Of a stretch of 64,000 bases of DNA, positions 30,978 through 40,984 are shown piece after piece. Source of the stretch: Blasia pusilla (taxonomy: Eukaryota > Marchantiophyta > Marchantiopsida > Blasiales). The notes beneath the pieces were generated by a model. The model ran no database searches, had not been told where the DNA came from, and saw only the letters and a list, made by a program, of their open reading frames with translations. The stretch lies in NCBI GenBank assembly GCA_050084515.1, contig CM114274.1:9548001-9612000 (forward strand). Direction: 5' to 3'. A program made the translations under genes and the position numbers. Position 1 is the stretch's first letter. Each line of letters begins with the position of its first letter.

Positions 30978-30989
30978 GCTCTGATACCA
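30978..30989 (-). other. primer-binding site, initiator tRNA-Met type
   Basis: TGGTATCAGAGC on the minus strand, complementary to the plant initiator tRNA-Met 3' end, two bases from the LTR end at 30992. This proves that 30992-31979 is an LTR. Confidence 0.9.
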
Positions 30990-30991
30990 CT

Positions 30992-31979
30992 TGTCGTGTG
31001 CCTACTCTCCTTGAACGTCAGTCTCTAGTGTTACGGAAGTGCACGTTCAGTAGGACACGCTCTCATCGCCGACCTGCACCCCAACTCACTTACATTAGTC
31101 TGGCTTTGGGTCAAGCGGCTTTCCAACCCACTGAGTCCTCAACTCCGCATCTCATCAAGCCCAACCTTCCTTGCTTCCTAGGTTTCCAACATGGCAAGTC
31201 CTTCAAGACTTGGAACAAACTTTCTGGTTAGTCAAGGAACCTAAAATGGCAACTGGCGCCTAGCGGTCCCAACTGTTCAACGAACCTTGTGCAAGTTCCT
31301 AACCAGGACCCAAGTAATTGAATCATGGGTTGGAATCCAAGCGGGATCTCTAAGAATCACCTCACTAGACTTGATTGAGGTTTTCAAGCCCAACTCCAAA
31401 CTCCCGATCCGTTCCATGCCCTTGAGCCGCCCCGTGGCGCCCAAAGTGGAGTTCGAGTCCCAAGCATCCTTAGAGACCTTCCCCCTTACTAGTACTTTTA
31501 GGGATCTCCAAACACCCCCTATCTTTTGAAAAGGATGGTCGGGCCCTTCATTGTGGCCCTCAACCCGACTCTACTTACAATCGTTTTTGGGTTGTTTCTC
31601 AGCCGCTACTCATGCGTTTGTGGAGATCTTTAGTGCGTCTGAATTGGCTTTTCATAAAATTTCCAACGCATCCTTACTTGTCCCAAACGCATCTTGACGC
31701 TAAAAGTTATGGCCATAAATACACTCAGAAACTCTCAAATGTTAGTGGCGTCCCAAATCCAGATTCCTTCCTTTGGCAACCCACTTCCTAGAATTGACTC
31801 CTCTCAAGTCTTGATCCGCATTTGGTCTTGGTTTCTCAGTCATGACCACAACATATGAAATGCAAAGCCTTGCTTGGGTCTTGTCTCTTGTCTCTTCTCC
31901 AAGACTACTCCAACGCGCAAACTATCTTAGCGTGAGCCCGCTAGTGTTTCGATGTTCCGTTTTGGCGCTCGTTTGGTCA
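30992..31979 (-). repeat. complete 5' LTR of the inserted element
   Basis: 988 bp from TGACCAAACG to CACACGACA on the minus strand. No open frame of note. Its last 242 bp are duplicated at 30624-30865. Confidence 0.7.
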
Positions 31980-32400
31980 TGCACCACCTAGAAGTCATAC
32001 TCAGCAACAAAAGAGCCCACCTCGCAAGTTTCCCTATAAGCTTGTCGGACTCCATCAACCACTTAAGTGGTTGATGATCAGTAATGATAGTAAAGGGGTT
32101 GCCGAATAGATCACACCTGAAATGTGTGACAGCCCAGACTACAGCCAAGCAATCACCCTCGTACGCTATAATTTGCCTCTTCAACATTGTTTGAGCGACT
32201 AGCGTAAGCCACTTCAAAGTTTGTACCATCATCATAATGCTGGGTAAGCATGACTCCGAGCCCCAACATGCTCCAATTGGTATGCAGTTGGAAAGGATGC
32301 CCCCTTGATCGGTCTCCTCAATATGGGTGTGTACGTCAATTTGTCGTTGAGCAGCAAAATGCTCTCTCCTACTCATCCCCCCAATGCTAATCCTGATCCA
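31980..32400 (-). pseudogene. RNase H of copy D
   Basis: Reads AYEGDCLAVVWAVTHFRCDLFGNPFTIITDHQPLKWLMESDKLIGKLARWALLL. This is preceded by a decayed TNWSMLGLGVMLTQHYDD in another frame. It ends at YDF-stop-VVH where the 30624-31979 insertion begins. Confidence 0.82.
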
Positions 32401-32435
32401 CCTTGGTCAGCAAGGTCAAAGGCTTCGCAATCAAA

Positions 32436-33520
32436 CTAAAACCTTGGATGTATCGTTGATAGAAGTTCGCTAAGCCCATGAATGCATGAACTTGACTCAC
32501 ATCTGTAGGGCGTGAAATGCGTGAAATAGCCTCTACCTTCATGTGTTGCACACCAAGGCCTGTGGGTATATCGTCTGACCCAGGTACTCAATGTGCTCGT
32601 AGAAGAACTTGCACTTGCCGGATGTTGCTTTAGCCCATGTAACTGCAATCGTTGAAACACCTCATCTAGATGTCGCTCATGCTCCTTAACCGTGGCGGTA
32701 AAGACTACGATGTCATGAATATAACACCTAGAAAAATTCAGACCTGCCAAGATCCTATCTATGACCCTCTGAAACTCATCCAGGGAATTCTTTAACCCAA
32801 ATGGTAAGAACCACCACGGATTCTTCTTGTGAGGATCGATGCCCCAAAATGTCGTCTTCTACATGTCCTCCTATCTGATAGGCAGCTAATGGTATCCGGC
32901 TCAAAGATCTAACAAATTGAAGACCTTTGCATGCCCAATAGCATCAAAGATCTCCTAGGGATGGGCATGGCATACCTATCGGACTTTGTCTACCGATTAA
33001 TAGATTGGTAATCTCCACACATCCGCCTATCCATCCAATTGCCATGCATATCCTTCTTGGTGGGCATGATAGTGGTAGATGCATAGTCTCCATGCGACAT
33101 CTCCACTAGTCGTGATCCAACTAAGTCCTGTCTCCTACTCTGAATCAGAGCTCTCTCCATGTCATTGTTGGAAGATCGGCGTGTCTCATGACTACTCAAT
33201 GCAGATCCCTGGACCCTTCAACATACCCAAATCATGCATACTAAATGCAAAACAACCCCTATAACTCCTAAGGAACTAGTGTATCTGGCGCCACTCTCAT
33301 GCTTATGGCCCATATCTGGCTCCCAAGTCTCTATCCTTACTATGGTAGGACTCTTCGGCGCGGATGTCGGTGGTTGCTATGATGCAACCCCGTCTAGGAG
33401 AGTAGAACTCGACTGCTCCCCTACAGCCAACTGCAAACTCTAATCTCCACGTGTAGTACCCGGAACCACGCTCAATGCTATTGCTATCATATCCTTGCTT
33501 ACTTGCAAAACATCCCAAGA
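32436..33520 (-). pseudogene. reverse transcriptase of copy D
   Basis: From the minus strand: NDMERALIQSR, RLVEMSHGDYASTTIMPTKKDMHGN, RRMCGDYQSINR, then in other frames the FGLKNSLDEFQRVIDRILAGLNFSRCYIHDIVVF box. YIDD has become YIHD (first Asp of the pair to His), so it is inactive. ERHLDEVFQRLQLHGLK follows. Several frameshifts. Confidence 0.85.
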
Positions 33521-33599
33521 AGTCTATGGGTGTCTCTCCCGATCACCCTCGGCCTGGTGTATCGATCTCCTCGGGTCTCGCCCCTAGCCACTGCCTCAA

Positions 33600-34772
33600 C
33601 CGTCTCGGTAGGCATGGGGCTCACCAATGCAATAATTATGATCTATCGCATCTGCAAATGACGTTGCTCAGCTATTCCTAAGCTGAAAATCCAGGTCAAG
33701 AAATTCAGGTCCATCACTTGACCCAAGACATGATGTCATGATGCCTCTAATAGTGACGGTATTGTTGTCACTCTTGTGGAGAATCCCAACGCTCGCTCTC
33801 GCTCATCGACGTTGGGCTCCACCAACCGCTGTTCTTGGTCATCCCAAACTAAGCCAGGCCCGACCTCCTTGAATGCATAGGAAGCGGGGAAACTTACCAA
33901 GGTGGGAAAGGCTGCTCGTGGCATGCCAAACCTGTTGACGACCGTCAAAGGCAGTCGATCATCGTGCCTCACTGCTTGTGATTGACGGCATGGATCCAAT
34001 ATGGAATCCACCAATAACTGGGGGGGCACTCCACTCGCGCATAAGCCCTCCATAACACCTCGTGTGGTACCAAGTTGGTCCACCAAAGACGCGGGCGGTG
34101 TGCTCTAGAACCTACACTCGCCGTATCCAAAAACCCTATTGAGCCGATCCATGCACGCACTTGATGTGCACTTGTCACCACCCGTGACCGTGAATCTCCC
34201 AAGATTGGCACATTCTTTTGAATGTATGGTGGAGAACGAGACTAATGCTCTTGTAAGTGTCGCAAGATCCGCATAATCTCCCAAAAAAATCTAGACCGAG
34301 AGTCACCTAATCCTCTACCCTGTCCAACACTCGATTGGCCGTGACACATCCAACCAGAAATAACCAAGTCTATGGTTTCTACCCGCTCCAAGTCTGGCGC
34401 CCCCAACAATGAAATATCCCTCGGTAGGGAACTCTAGTAATCTTGGATGGCGGATGCAGAAAAAAATTCGGGACAACGGAGGTGTAACTGTGCCACATGG
34501 TGAAGTGAAGCGCGCCTTGCAATATCATCAACCTCCAGGTACATGAACTGCTGCACGCGTTCTCCTGCCTGCAAAAAAATAGCTAAACCGGTGTTGATCC
34601 CTCCAAAGAGATCCAACACGCAAATACCCTCCTCTAGGATGCGCTATACAATCGGTGTGGTGTCCAACAGGGTCACAGTAGCACTCACGGCTACCTCAAG
34701 TCCCTCTGACCCGGCATGCTTTGGTGCAAACGTCTTGCTCCACGCACTCTACACATGCTCAGCGGCTAAGCG
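33600..34772 (-). pseudogene. C5-cytosine DNA methyltransferase domain of copy D
   Basis: N-terminal lead TPIVYRILEEGICVLDLFGGINTGLAIFLQAG, an intact motif I (34619 onward). Then YLEVDDIARRASLHHVAQL (motif II acid) and PRDISLLGAPDLERV. Motif IV reads SGWMCHGQSSVGQGRGLGD: the Pro before the catalytic Cys is Met and Gln is His (Cys codon 34344-34346). Motif VI reads PYIQKNVPILG, with the catalytic Glu changed to Lys. Motif VIII is AHRPRLWWTNLVP. The C-terminal block is VDERERALGFSTRVTTIPSLLEAS, then a decayed LGQVMDLNFLTWIFSLG. Best-preserved fold, but the active site is altered at three places. Confidence 0.9.
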
Positions 34773-35460
34773 TCAAAGCTCCTCAGTCGAGCCCCAATGC
34801 GGCACCTCTCCTCCACGGATTGATGTAGCTACCATGCCACTTCTCTCCATAGAAATGTCAAGAACGGGAGTGTCCTCCACATGGACATGTCCCTTAATCA
34901 AATCACTAGGCCTAGTGATGGCGCTACTAAATGTTGCTAAGGTCTCCATCTCTCCTGGCCGTCGCTCGATCATTGCACCTGTGAATTGAACGGGTAATGA
35001 ACAAAGTCGTCCATCACCGGAATGCCATCCTAGTCTGTAGGACACTGACTCCTCCCAATAATCGAAGGAAAATCCCATCAGGTACAACACTTCTCCACCA
35101 ACCAAGACATCGTAGGACTCTACATCGATCTCTATCGCCTTGGCTTGCACCACAAACTCATCTAGGGGATGTCCCAAGAAAATCCTCACCACGACCTCCT
35201 CTTGGGTGATATATTGTGCGGTACTCGCTCCACCCAAGGATGTCTATATCTGGAATGGATAACGCTCCACATCGGTCCTTGTCAGGCCCAAACCTTTGAA
35301 TGCCGCTTTCCCCAACATCAAGCATTGCGCTCGTGAATCCAACAAGACGCATTGCGGACTAAGAGCTCTACCTCCTAGACTCACCAATTGGAAGACCTCT
35401 CCCCGGTTATTGAGCAATACAACACCATAGCACACTCTATCGTAGGTTTAGCAGGCATCT
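34773..35460 (-). pseudogene. aspartic protease and linker of copy D
   Basis: VVLLNNRGEVFQLVSLGGRAL, then QCVLLDSRAQCLMLGKAAFKGLGL, where the DSG triad reads DSR. TSLGGASTAQYITQEEVVVRIFLG and VESYDVLVGGEVLYLMGFSFDYWEE follow. The linker includes ITRPSDLIKGHVHVEDTPVLD, equivalent to WPRDLLEGNADAEDIL in copy B. It continues in frame to 34773. Confidence 0.82.
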
Positions 35461-35761
35461 CCGTCATCCTAGCAGCCGTATCCTACCATGCATTTGACGT
35501 GGACGGCCCGAGCATCAGCTCCAAGGGCATCTCCATCACCTCCTCTTCAATCACCCTAAGTGTGACGCAAGAACACCAACTCCACGCTCACATAGCGTAG
35601 CGGCGAGCCAAAAAACCTCAGCGGGCGTACCTCCCAACGTCATAACATTGGCATCCAAAAAGAAAGAAGCGCGGTACACAACAGTGGCCGCCTCCAACAA
35701 TGTGATGGACACATGCTTCTCTTGAGCATGAGCAGTAGGAGTCGTCGCTGTTGTAGCTACT

Positions 35762-36906
35762 CTATCTGAGCAGCCATCCCAACCTCACACCCGGCATCTC
35801 CCTCAACGCGTCTAGGTGGTGGAACTCTACCTCTTCCAGGGGCAACTCCACCACCCCCTCGGGAAATTCCATCTCCTCATCCCGCAACTGGACCACCTGA
35901 TGCACGACCTCTAGGCCCATCCGGACCGGAAACTTGCTCCAGTGCCCTCTTTGGCCCTTGGTCCGGACGTAACTCGGGATGTAAGTTGAAACACCTGGCT
36001 CGTGTGCGATCCTACCTCTGACAATATTCACACTGATAACCTCCTCGTGCAGCACCATCTCGTCCTCCATGCTAAGGCACGTGTCCATGACCCTCACGAG
36101 TGCAATCGCGCTAGTGATGGGCTCCACCACATGCCCAAAAAATAACACTTGGTAGATGTTGCTACTGCTGTGTCGCATATGATGGCGTGGGTCTCTATGG
36201 CATAGGCTGTGGATAACCTCCATGTGCTCATGGTGCCACAGTCCTCTAGATCTCTAGAAATCCACGTTGCTATACTAGTGGTGCAGATACTCGTGGCTAC
36301 GCTTTCCTCCGCCGTGTTGCCCTCAATGTTCTCGACAGTCGTAAAAACATCTCTCAACGTGGGTGAGATGTTCATAAGAAGCATCCCCTCTCGTACACGG
36401 TCCGCAGGGTTCGGTCTAGCATCGCATACCATTACTGAATAGCCTGGGCCTTAGTCACCCCTATGTGACTTTAAATCAACTTGCAAAAGCGATTGTAGGC
36501 CTCATCCAAAATCTCATCCGGGCGCCTCTGGAAGTCATGGATGCTTCGCAACTTCTCCGTCCGTATCCCCTAGAAGCTCGTCCTCAACTCAGCAAAGAAC
36601 TCAACCACAAGGTTGAACCAAGCCTGGACCCGACTAGCCGATGCAACTGCTCCAGTGTGAGTCACCCCTCCTAAACCATCACTTGCTGAAAAGAAAAAAC
36701 CTCTCCTCACTCCTCCTCCTCATTAAAAAATGGTTGAGTACATGACATATAATGTGGTCATAGTAGAGTCGCCATGCCTCAATCTCCTTGGCATATTTGT
36801 TGGAGAACAAGCGGCGTGGTGCGGAAAATCGATTGATCGATCGTCTCATCGACAAACCATCCTCAACTTTGGACATCCCATACAGGTCTATGTCCCCTAA
36901 ATCCAT
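35762..36906 (-). pseudogene. gag of copy D (internally deleted)
   Basis: Fragments in several frames: KYAKEIEAWRLYYDH (36840-36760), then ELRTSF-stop-GIRTEKLRSIHDFQRRPDEILDEAYNRFCKL, the same gag helix as copy A. The decayed knuckle is CEYCQR-stop-DRTRARCFNL near 36010 (the zinc-ligand His is now Arg). The usual FLVWK...HLEGPPMDDY segment is absent, indicating a deletion. Confidence 0.7.
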
Positions 36907-36910
36907 ACAT

Positions 36911-37459
36911 CAATGATGCTCTAAGCATCTGCATTAAACCCAACATCCCAAATAACTACCCAATACTCGCAAGTCCCTAACACGTGTAAGGCAAAAGATC
37001 AGGATGGGTAACATGAATGAATGTCTCTATCCCTCCTAGGCAACTGCAAACTCGACCCCACCTCGGTTGTGAAGAAAAACTTCACCGATCTGTACTCCTC
37101 TGGTACTGACGATTGCTCAAATCTCCTCAATGTACGGTGCGGGTCCAGCAGAACAGTGCGGCACTTGCGGCACAAAATGGCTCCAATCGGCACGGCACTC
37201 AATGGCATATCCTCCTCTATCAACAAAACACAATCTTCTCCAATGATGATGCGGCTCTACGATCAAGACGGTGTGGTGCGGTCACGAGCGGCACGGTGCA
37301 GCAATCGGCGGCACGTTCCGACTACGGGCCTCATGGCACGGTACTCGATTGTCATCAAGCAGCTACAACTCACAAAGCATAGCAGAACGGAAAGAAAACT
37401 TGGACCCCATAAAATTAGGAGATCACCTGCCCTTCTCGATAATACCCACAGTCAATCGA
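36911..37459. other. junction between copies D and G
   Basis: Non-coding, probably the leader of copy D (upstream of gag) joined to the end of copy G. It contains many ggcac/gcggc words at 37130-37330. No LTR or target duplication was recognised. Confidence 0.4.
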
Positions 37460-38543
37460 TGACAAATTGTTGTTCAGCCAACTTGGCCTGTGAACCAACT
37501 CGAACTCATACTCTTGTAGTAATAGAGCCCACTTGGCAAGCTTTCCCGTCAGCTTGTCGGACTCCATCAACCACGTCAATGGCTGATGATCACTAATAAG
37601 TGTGAAAGGGTTACTGATGAGATAGCACTTGAAATGTGTCACGGCCCATAGTGCAACCAAGCACTCTCCCTTGTAAGAGCTGTACTTTGCCTCTACAATG
37701 TTGTTCCATTGGCTCGCGTAAGCCACAACAAACTCCCTCTCCTCGTCATCCCTCTTAGTAAGCACTGCTCCTAGACCCAACATGCTCCAATCCATATGTA
37801 ACTAGAATGGGCAACCCCTAATCCGTCTCTGTTAAATGGGTAAGGACGTCAGTCTATCCTTGAGCTTTGTCCTTGAGCTCTTGGAATGCTTGCTCTTGAT
37901 CATCTCCCCACAACCAAACCTGATCAAGTCTCGTCAACAAGGTCAAAGACTTCGTGATTGCACTAAAACCGTTGACATATCGTCGATAGAAGTTTGCCAG
38001 TCCAAGAAACGCTCGGACTTGACTCACATCTGTAGGGCATGGAATCTACACAATAGCCTCCAACTTTTTCCGTTGAAAACCTAATCCACTCGAGTATATG
38101 GTGTGTTCCAAGTACTCAATCAACTCTTGAAAAAATCTGCACTTGCTTGGATGTAACTTCAGTCCATGTAACTGCAATCGCCGAAATACCTCCTCCAAGT
38201 GTCGCTCATATTCCTCAACCGTGGAACGGAAGATAAGAATATCATCTATGTAACATCTTACAAAATCCAAGCCAGCCAAAATCCTATCCATCACTCTCTG
38301 AAACTCCGCAGGCGCGTTCTTCAATCCAAATGGTAAGAACCGCCACTGATACAAGCAATCTCTCCCGAACTCATCTATCCCCTTGAATATTGTCTTCTCC
38401 GTGTCCTTCAACATGATAGGAAGTTGATGATAGCCAACACGGAGATCTAAAGTACTGAAGATCTTTGTATGCCCTACCGATTCAAAGATCTCCTCAGAAG
38501 TAGGCTTGTTGTATCGATCTGACCTCGTCTATCGGTTGATAAG
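37460..38543 (-). pseudogene. reverse transcriptase C-terminal part and RNase H of copy G
   Basis: LINR-stop-TRSDRYNKPTSEEIF, STLDLRVGYHQLPIML, FGRDCLYQWRFLPFGLKNAPAEFQRVMDRILAGLDFVRCYIDDILIF (intact YIDD, 38414-38046), ANFYRRYVNGFSAITKSL, then RNase H MDWSMLGLGAVLTKRDDEEREFVVAYASQWNN and SYKGECLVALWAVTHFKCYL and DHQPLTWLMESDKLTGKLAKWALLLQEYEFELVHRPS (37795-37460). One of the cleanest pol pieces in the window. Confidence 0.9.
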
Positions 38544-38549
38544 ACGGTA

Positions 38550-39816
38550 TCGTGTCGAGAGCCTTTCTTTGAGTAAGGGCGGACCTTCTAGCTGCAACAG
38601 ATATGGTTGATGCAAGTCAAACTCTATAAGAATTTCTCCTTTTTCAATACAGAATTATTATGTAAACTCTCCATTCTCTCGCGACAGGAATCACGAATGG
38701 TAGTGCCGAGACGTTCACTTCTTCATAACATGGAATCCTGAAATTCCTAACTATAAAATCCCTGTAAACTACTTTATATTTGTATACTAGCAAAACTAGT
38801 GTTAAACCCTACTCAAGCAGACCTATTGACGTTCATGGATATTTATATAAGGACATACAAAGTGCAATCCCATGTCTTTCCTTATGTGACTATAAGAAGA
38901 ATCACCGGAGTTGGAGATTGCATGACTTGGTTCATGAACGCGTCCCCAAAGTGATACATTAGATAGCAAATGAAGAAGTGCCTATCTACAAAGAGCATCT
39001 TGACGTGATATGGGTTAAGGAAAAAAATCCGACACAACTCATGCTCCACCCCTATCCATACTTGACAAACATCTTCTACTCTCTTGTAGAATGGGAGGAT
39101 CTTGTTGCTCTCCCAAGAGGGGTAATCCACTCTCATTAGGAAAATAACAAGTCAAACCATCCTCTATTTCTAGTATGACATAACTTATCTAAGATGACAA
39201 GTCTCTCATCTCGACACATACCACATTCTAGAAAACTCTCGAAGAATAGACCAAGGTCAAGTTATTCTCCCAAGAGAGGTAATCCACTCTCATTTGAAAA
39301 GCAATCAATCCCAAAGCCATACACTCAAGAGTGACACGAGAGACTCAAGATGTTAAGTAGAAGGTGATGAACCCTTGAAGGTCCCTCTTTTTTATATACT
39401 CACAAGGGATCCACAAGAGTATGAAATAGGACTAATCTTATTTTGTGCCACATGGCTTCCTCTCAAGGTTTAGCGAATCATATTCTGACACAAGTAAATC
39501 ATATCTTATCTCTTCCAAAATATCCTCTTTTACTCCCTTCATATCTTCCAAATTACCCCACCAACCCTAGCCACCAACCAAGACTGCTTTTGCTTTTGTT
39601 TTATTAAAGCACCAACCCCACTACTTTACTTTTCTAATCCCATCTTTTATTTATTATCTCTTTTCCTAAAGTTGGGCCCGCGCAAATGAGTCATCCTAAA
39701 AAGGTTTAAACATCGGAATTTCATTTTCCTAGGCTAATTTACTTAATACTAATAAAATTCTCTCAAACACTTAATGATAAAGGAGTTTACATAACGGATG
39801 ATTTTATTAAACGACA
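38550..39816. mobile_element. unknown 1,267-bp insertion in copy G RT
   Basis: Between the RT fragments, flanked by direct ACGGTA at 38544-38549 and 39817-39822. The insert begins TCGTGTCGAG and ends AAACGACA, giving at most a short TGTCG/CGACA inverted end. No recognisable coding region. It contains an internal direct repeat of about 33 bp (39110-39142 and 39266-39298, ctcccaagagaggtaatcc-type) and an AT-rich right half. Candidates are a non-autonomous DNA transposon or an internally deleted retroelement; the class is unresolved. Confidence 0.6.
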
Positions 39817-39822
39817 ACGGTA

Positions 39823-40260
39823 ATCTCCACACATCCGCCTATCCGTCCAATTACCATACATATCTTATCGTCGGCATGACTATGGTATATGCATACTCCC
39901 CATGTGATAACTCCACAAGTCCTGCCTCTAACAAGTCCTGACTCCTGCTCTGAATCAAGCCTCGCTCCTTATCTGAATACTTGTAGGGTCAACGAAATAT
40001 CGGCATATCACTAGCCAACTCAATCCGTATCTCGGGACCCTTCAACGTACCCAAGTCTCTCATATCGAAGGCAAAACAACTGACGTGCCCTCTAAAAAAT
40101 CTATGAACTCGCCGTCGCTCTCCTCCTATCAACTTGAGACCTATCGCAGACTCCCAAGTCTCCATCGTGACCTCACTCGGAGAGGACGCAACCTTTGGCT
40201 TTGGTTGCTATGTAGCAACCCTAGCCACCTCCACAACAACCACGCCACTCTGACCTCATA
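39823..40260 (-). pseudogene. reverse transcriptase N-terminal part of copy G
   Basis: Reads TMETWESAIGLKLIGGERRRVHRFFRGHVSCFAFDMRDLG, GPEIRIELASDMPIFR-stop-PYKYSDKERGLIQSRSQDLLEAGLVELSHGEYAYTIVMPT and RRMCGDYR. It breaks at the insertion and resumes at 38543. It matches copy A 1598-1190 closely. Confidence 0.85.
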
Positions 40261-40423
40261 TACCATGCTCCACATCCAAAAAATGAACATGTGCTACTTT
40301 GGCCGCCTTCGCACCCTCCGCTCAAACGATATCTCGGGAAGTCCATGGGTGCCTATCTCTCCTCGTCCCGCCCCTAGCCAATGCCCGTACAGACCCTGCA
40401 AGCAATGGTCCAACTGGTGGACG

Positions 40424-40978
40424 TCACCACATGGATGACACTCGCATCCATCTCTGCTCAGCCATACCTAGGCTGACTATCCATGTGAGATAGTTGAGCT
40501 CCATTGCCTGCCTCAATACCTCTCTTCGGGATGCCCCAATCATACTTGGTACCGCCGTAGTATACGTAGCAAACCCCATGGCACGCTCGCGCTCATGTGA
40601 TGTAGGCTCCTCCAATGCTCGAGTCACCTCATCCCAAATCATGCTTGATCCTCCTTGACGAAAGGCATGGGATGCTCGAAAGCTCACCAATGTAGGAAAG
40701 GTTGCCTTCAACTCCCCCACCCTATTCACCATCACCAACGGTGGTCTATCATTGCGTGTCACCACCTGAGATCGACGCCCTGAGCCCAAAATAGCATCCA
40801 CTGTCAGATATGGTGCTCTTGGGACTCCATCGTATGCTCAACTTAGTACCTCTGATGGTATCAAGTTCATCCACCACAATCATGGATGATGGGCACGTGA
40901 TCCAACTCTTGCTGCATCAAACAACATAGTAGGTCCCAACCAAGACTTCACCTAATGCACACTCGTCATCACCCAACT
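40424..40978 (-). pseudogene. DNA methyltransferase C-terminal half of copy G
   Basis: SWVMTSVH-stop-VKSWLGPTMLFDAARVGSRAHHP (motif VIII region), LWWMNLIPSEVL, then the open stretch 40801-40424 with LVMVNRVGELKATFPTLVSFRASHAF, HERERAMGFATYTTAVPSMI, RREVLRQAMELNYLTWIVSLGMAEQRW. Motifs I-VI are missing because the copia remnant joins here. Confidence 0.85.
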
Positions 40979-40984
40979 AATAAT

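Larger units (their letters stand above)
30624..31979 (-). mobile_element. deletion derivative of an LTR retrotransposon inserted in copy D
   Basis: It interrupts copy D exactly between RNase H (VVH at about 31980) and the pre-integrase spacer (DGLSYNP at 30620). Minus-strand structure: a complete 5' LTR 31979-30992 (TGACCAAACG...CACACGACA, 988 bp), a TGGTATCAGAGC primer site, 112 bp of leader, then only the last 242 bp of the 3' LTR (30865-30624, ending CACGACA). The internal region and the first three quarters of the 3' LTR are deleted. About 28 bp of copy D is missing at the insertion and no target duplication is visible, so the event was not clean. It has no coding capacity. Confidence 0.7.
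28055..36910 (-). mobile_element. Ty3/gypsy DNMT-PHD retrotransposon, copy D (most complete domain set)
   Basis: Minus-strand copy carrying every domain of the family: gag (36906-35762), protease and linker (35460-34773), DNMT (34772-33600), RT (33520-32436), RNase H (32400-31980), [LTR-element insertion 30624-31979], integrase (30623-29142), PHD finger (29141-28998), polypurine tract (28818-28828) and LTR-like end (28812-28055). It defines the family architecture best. All domains have frame breaks. Part of gag is deleted and no 5' LTR is seen; to the right it abuts copy G. Confidence 0.88.
37460..40980 (-). mobile_element. Ty3/gypsy DNMT retrotransposon, copy G (partial, with insertion)
   Basis: Minus-strand partial copy: DNMT C-terminal half (40978-40424), RT N-terminus (40260-39823), a 1,267-bp insertion (38550-39816), then RT C-terminus and RNase H (38543-37460). 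The gag, protease and first half of the DNMT are absent at the junction with the copia remnant near 40985. Integrase and PHD are absent at the left end. Confidence 0.85.

Noticed and set aside
38550-39816. Helitron insertion
   Set aside because: It starts with TC, but there is a 6-bp target duplication, no CTRR end and no 3' hairpin; Helitrons do not duplicate their target.
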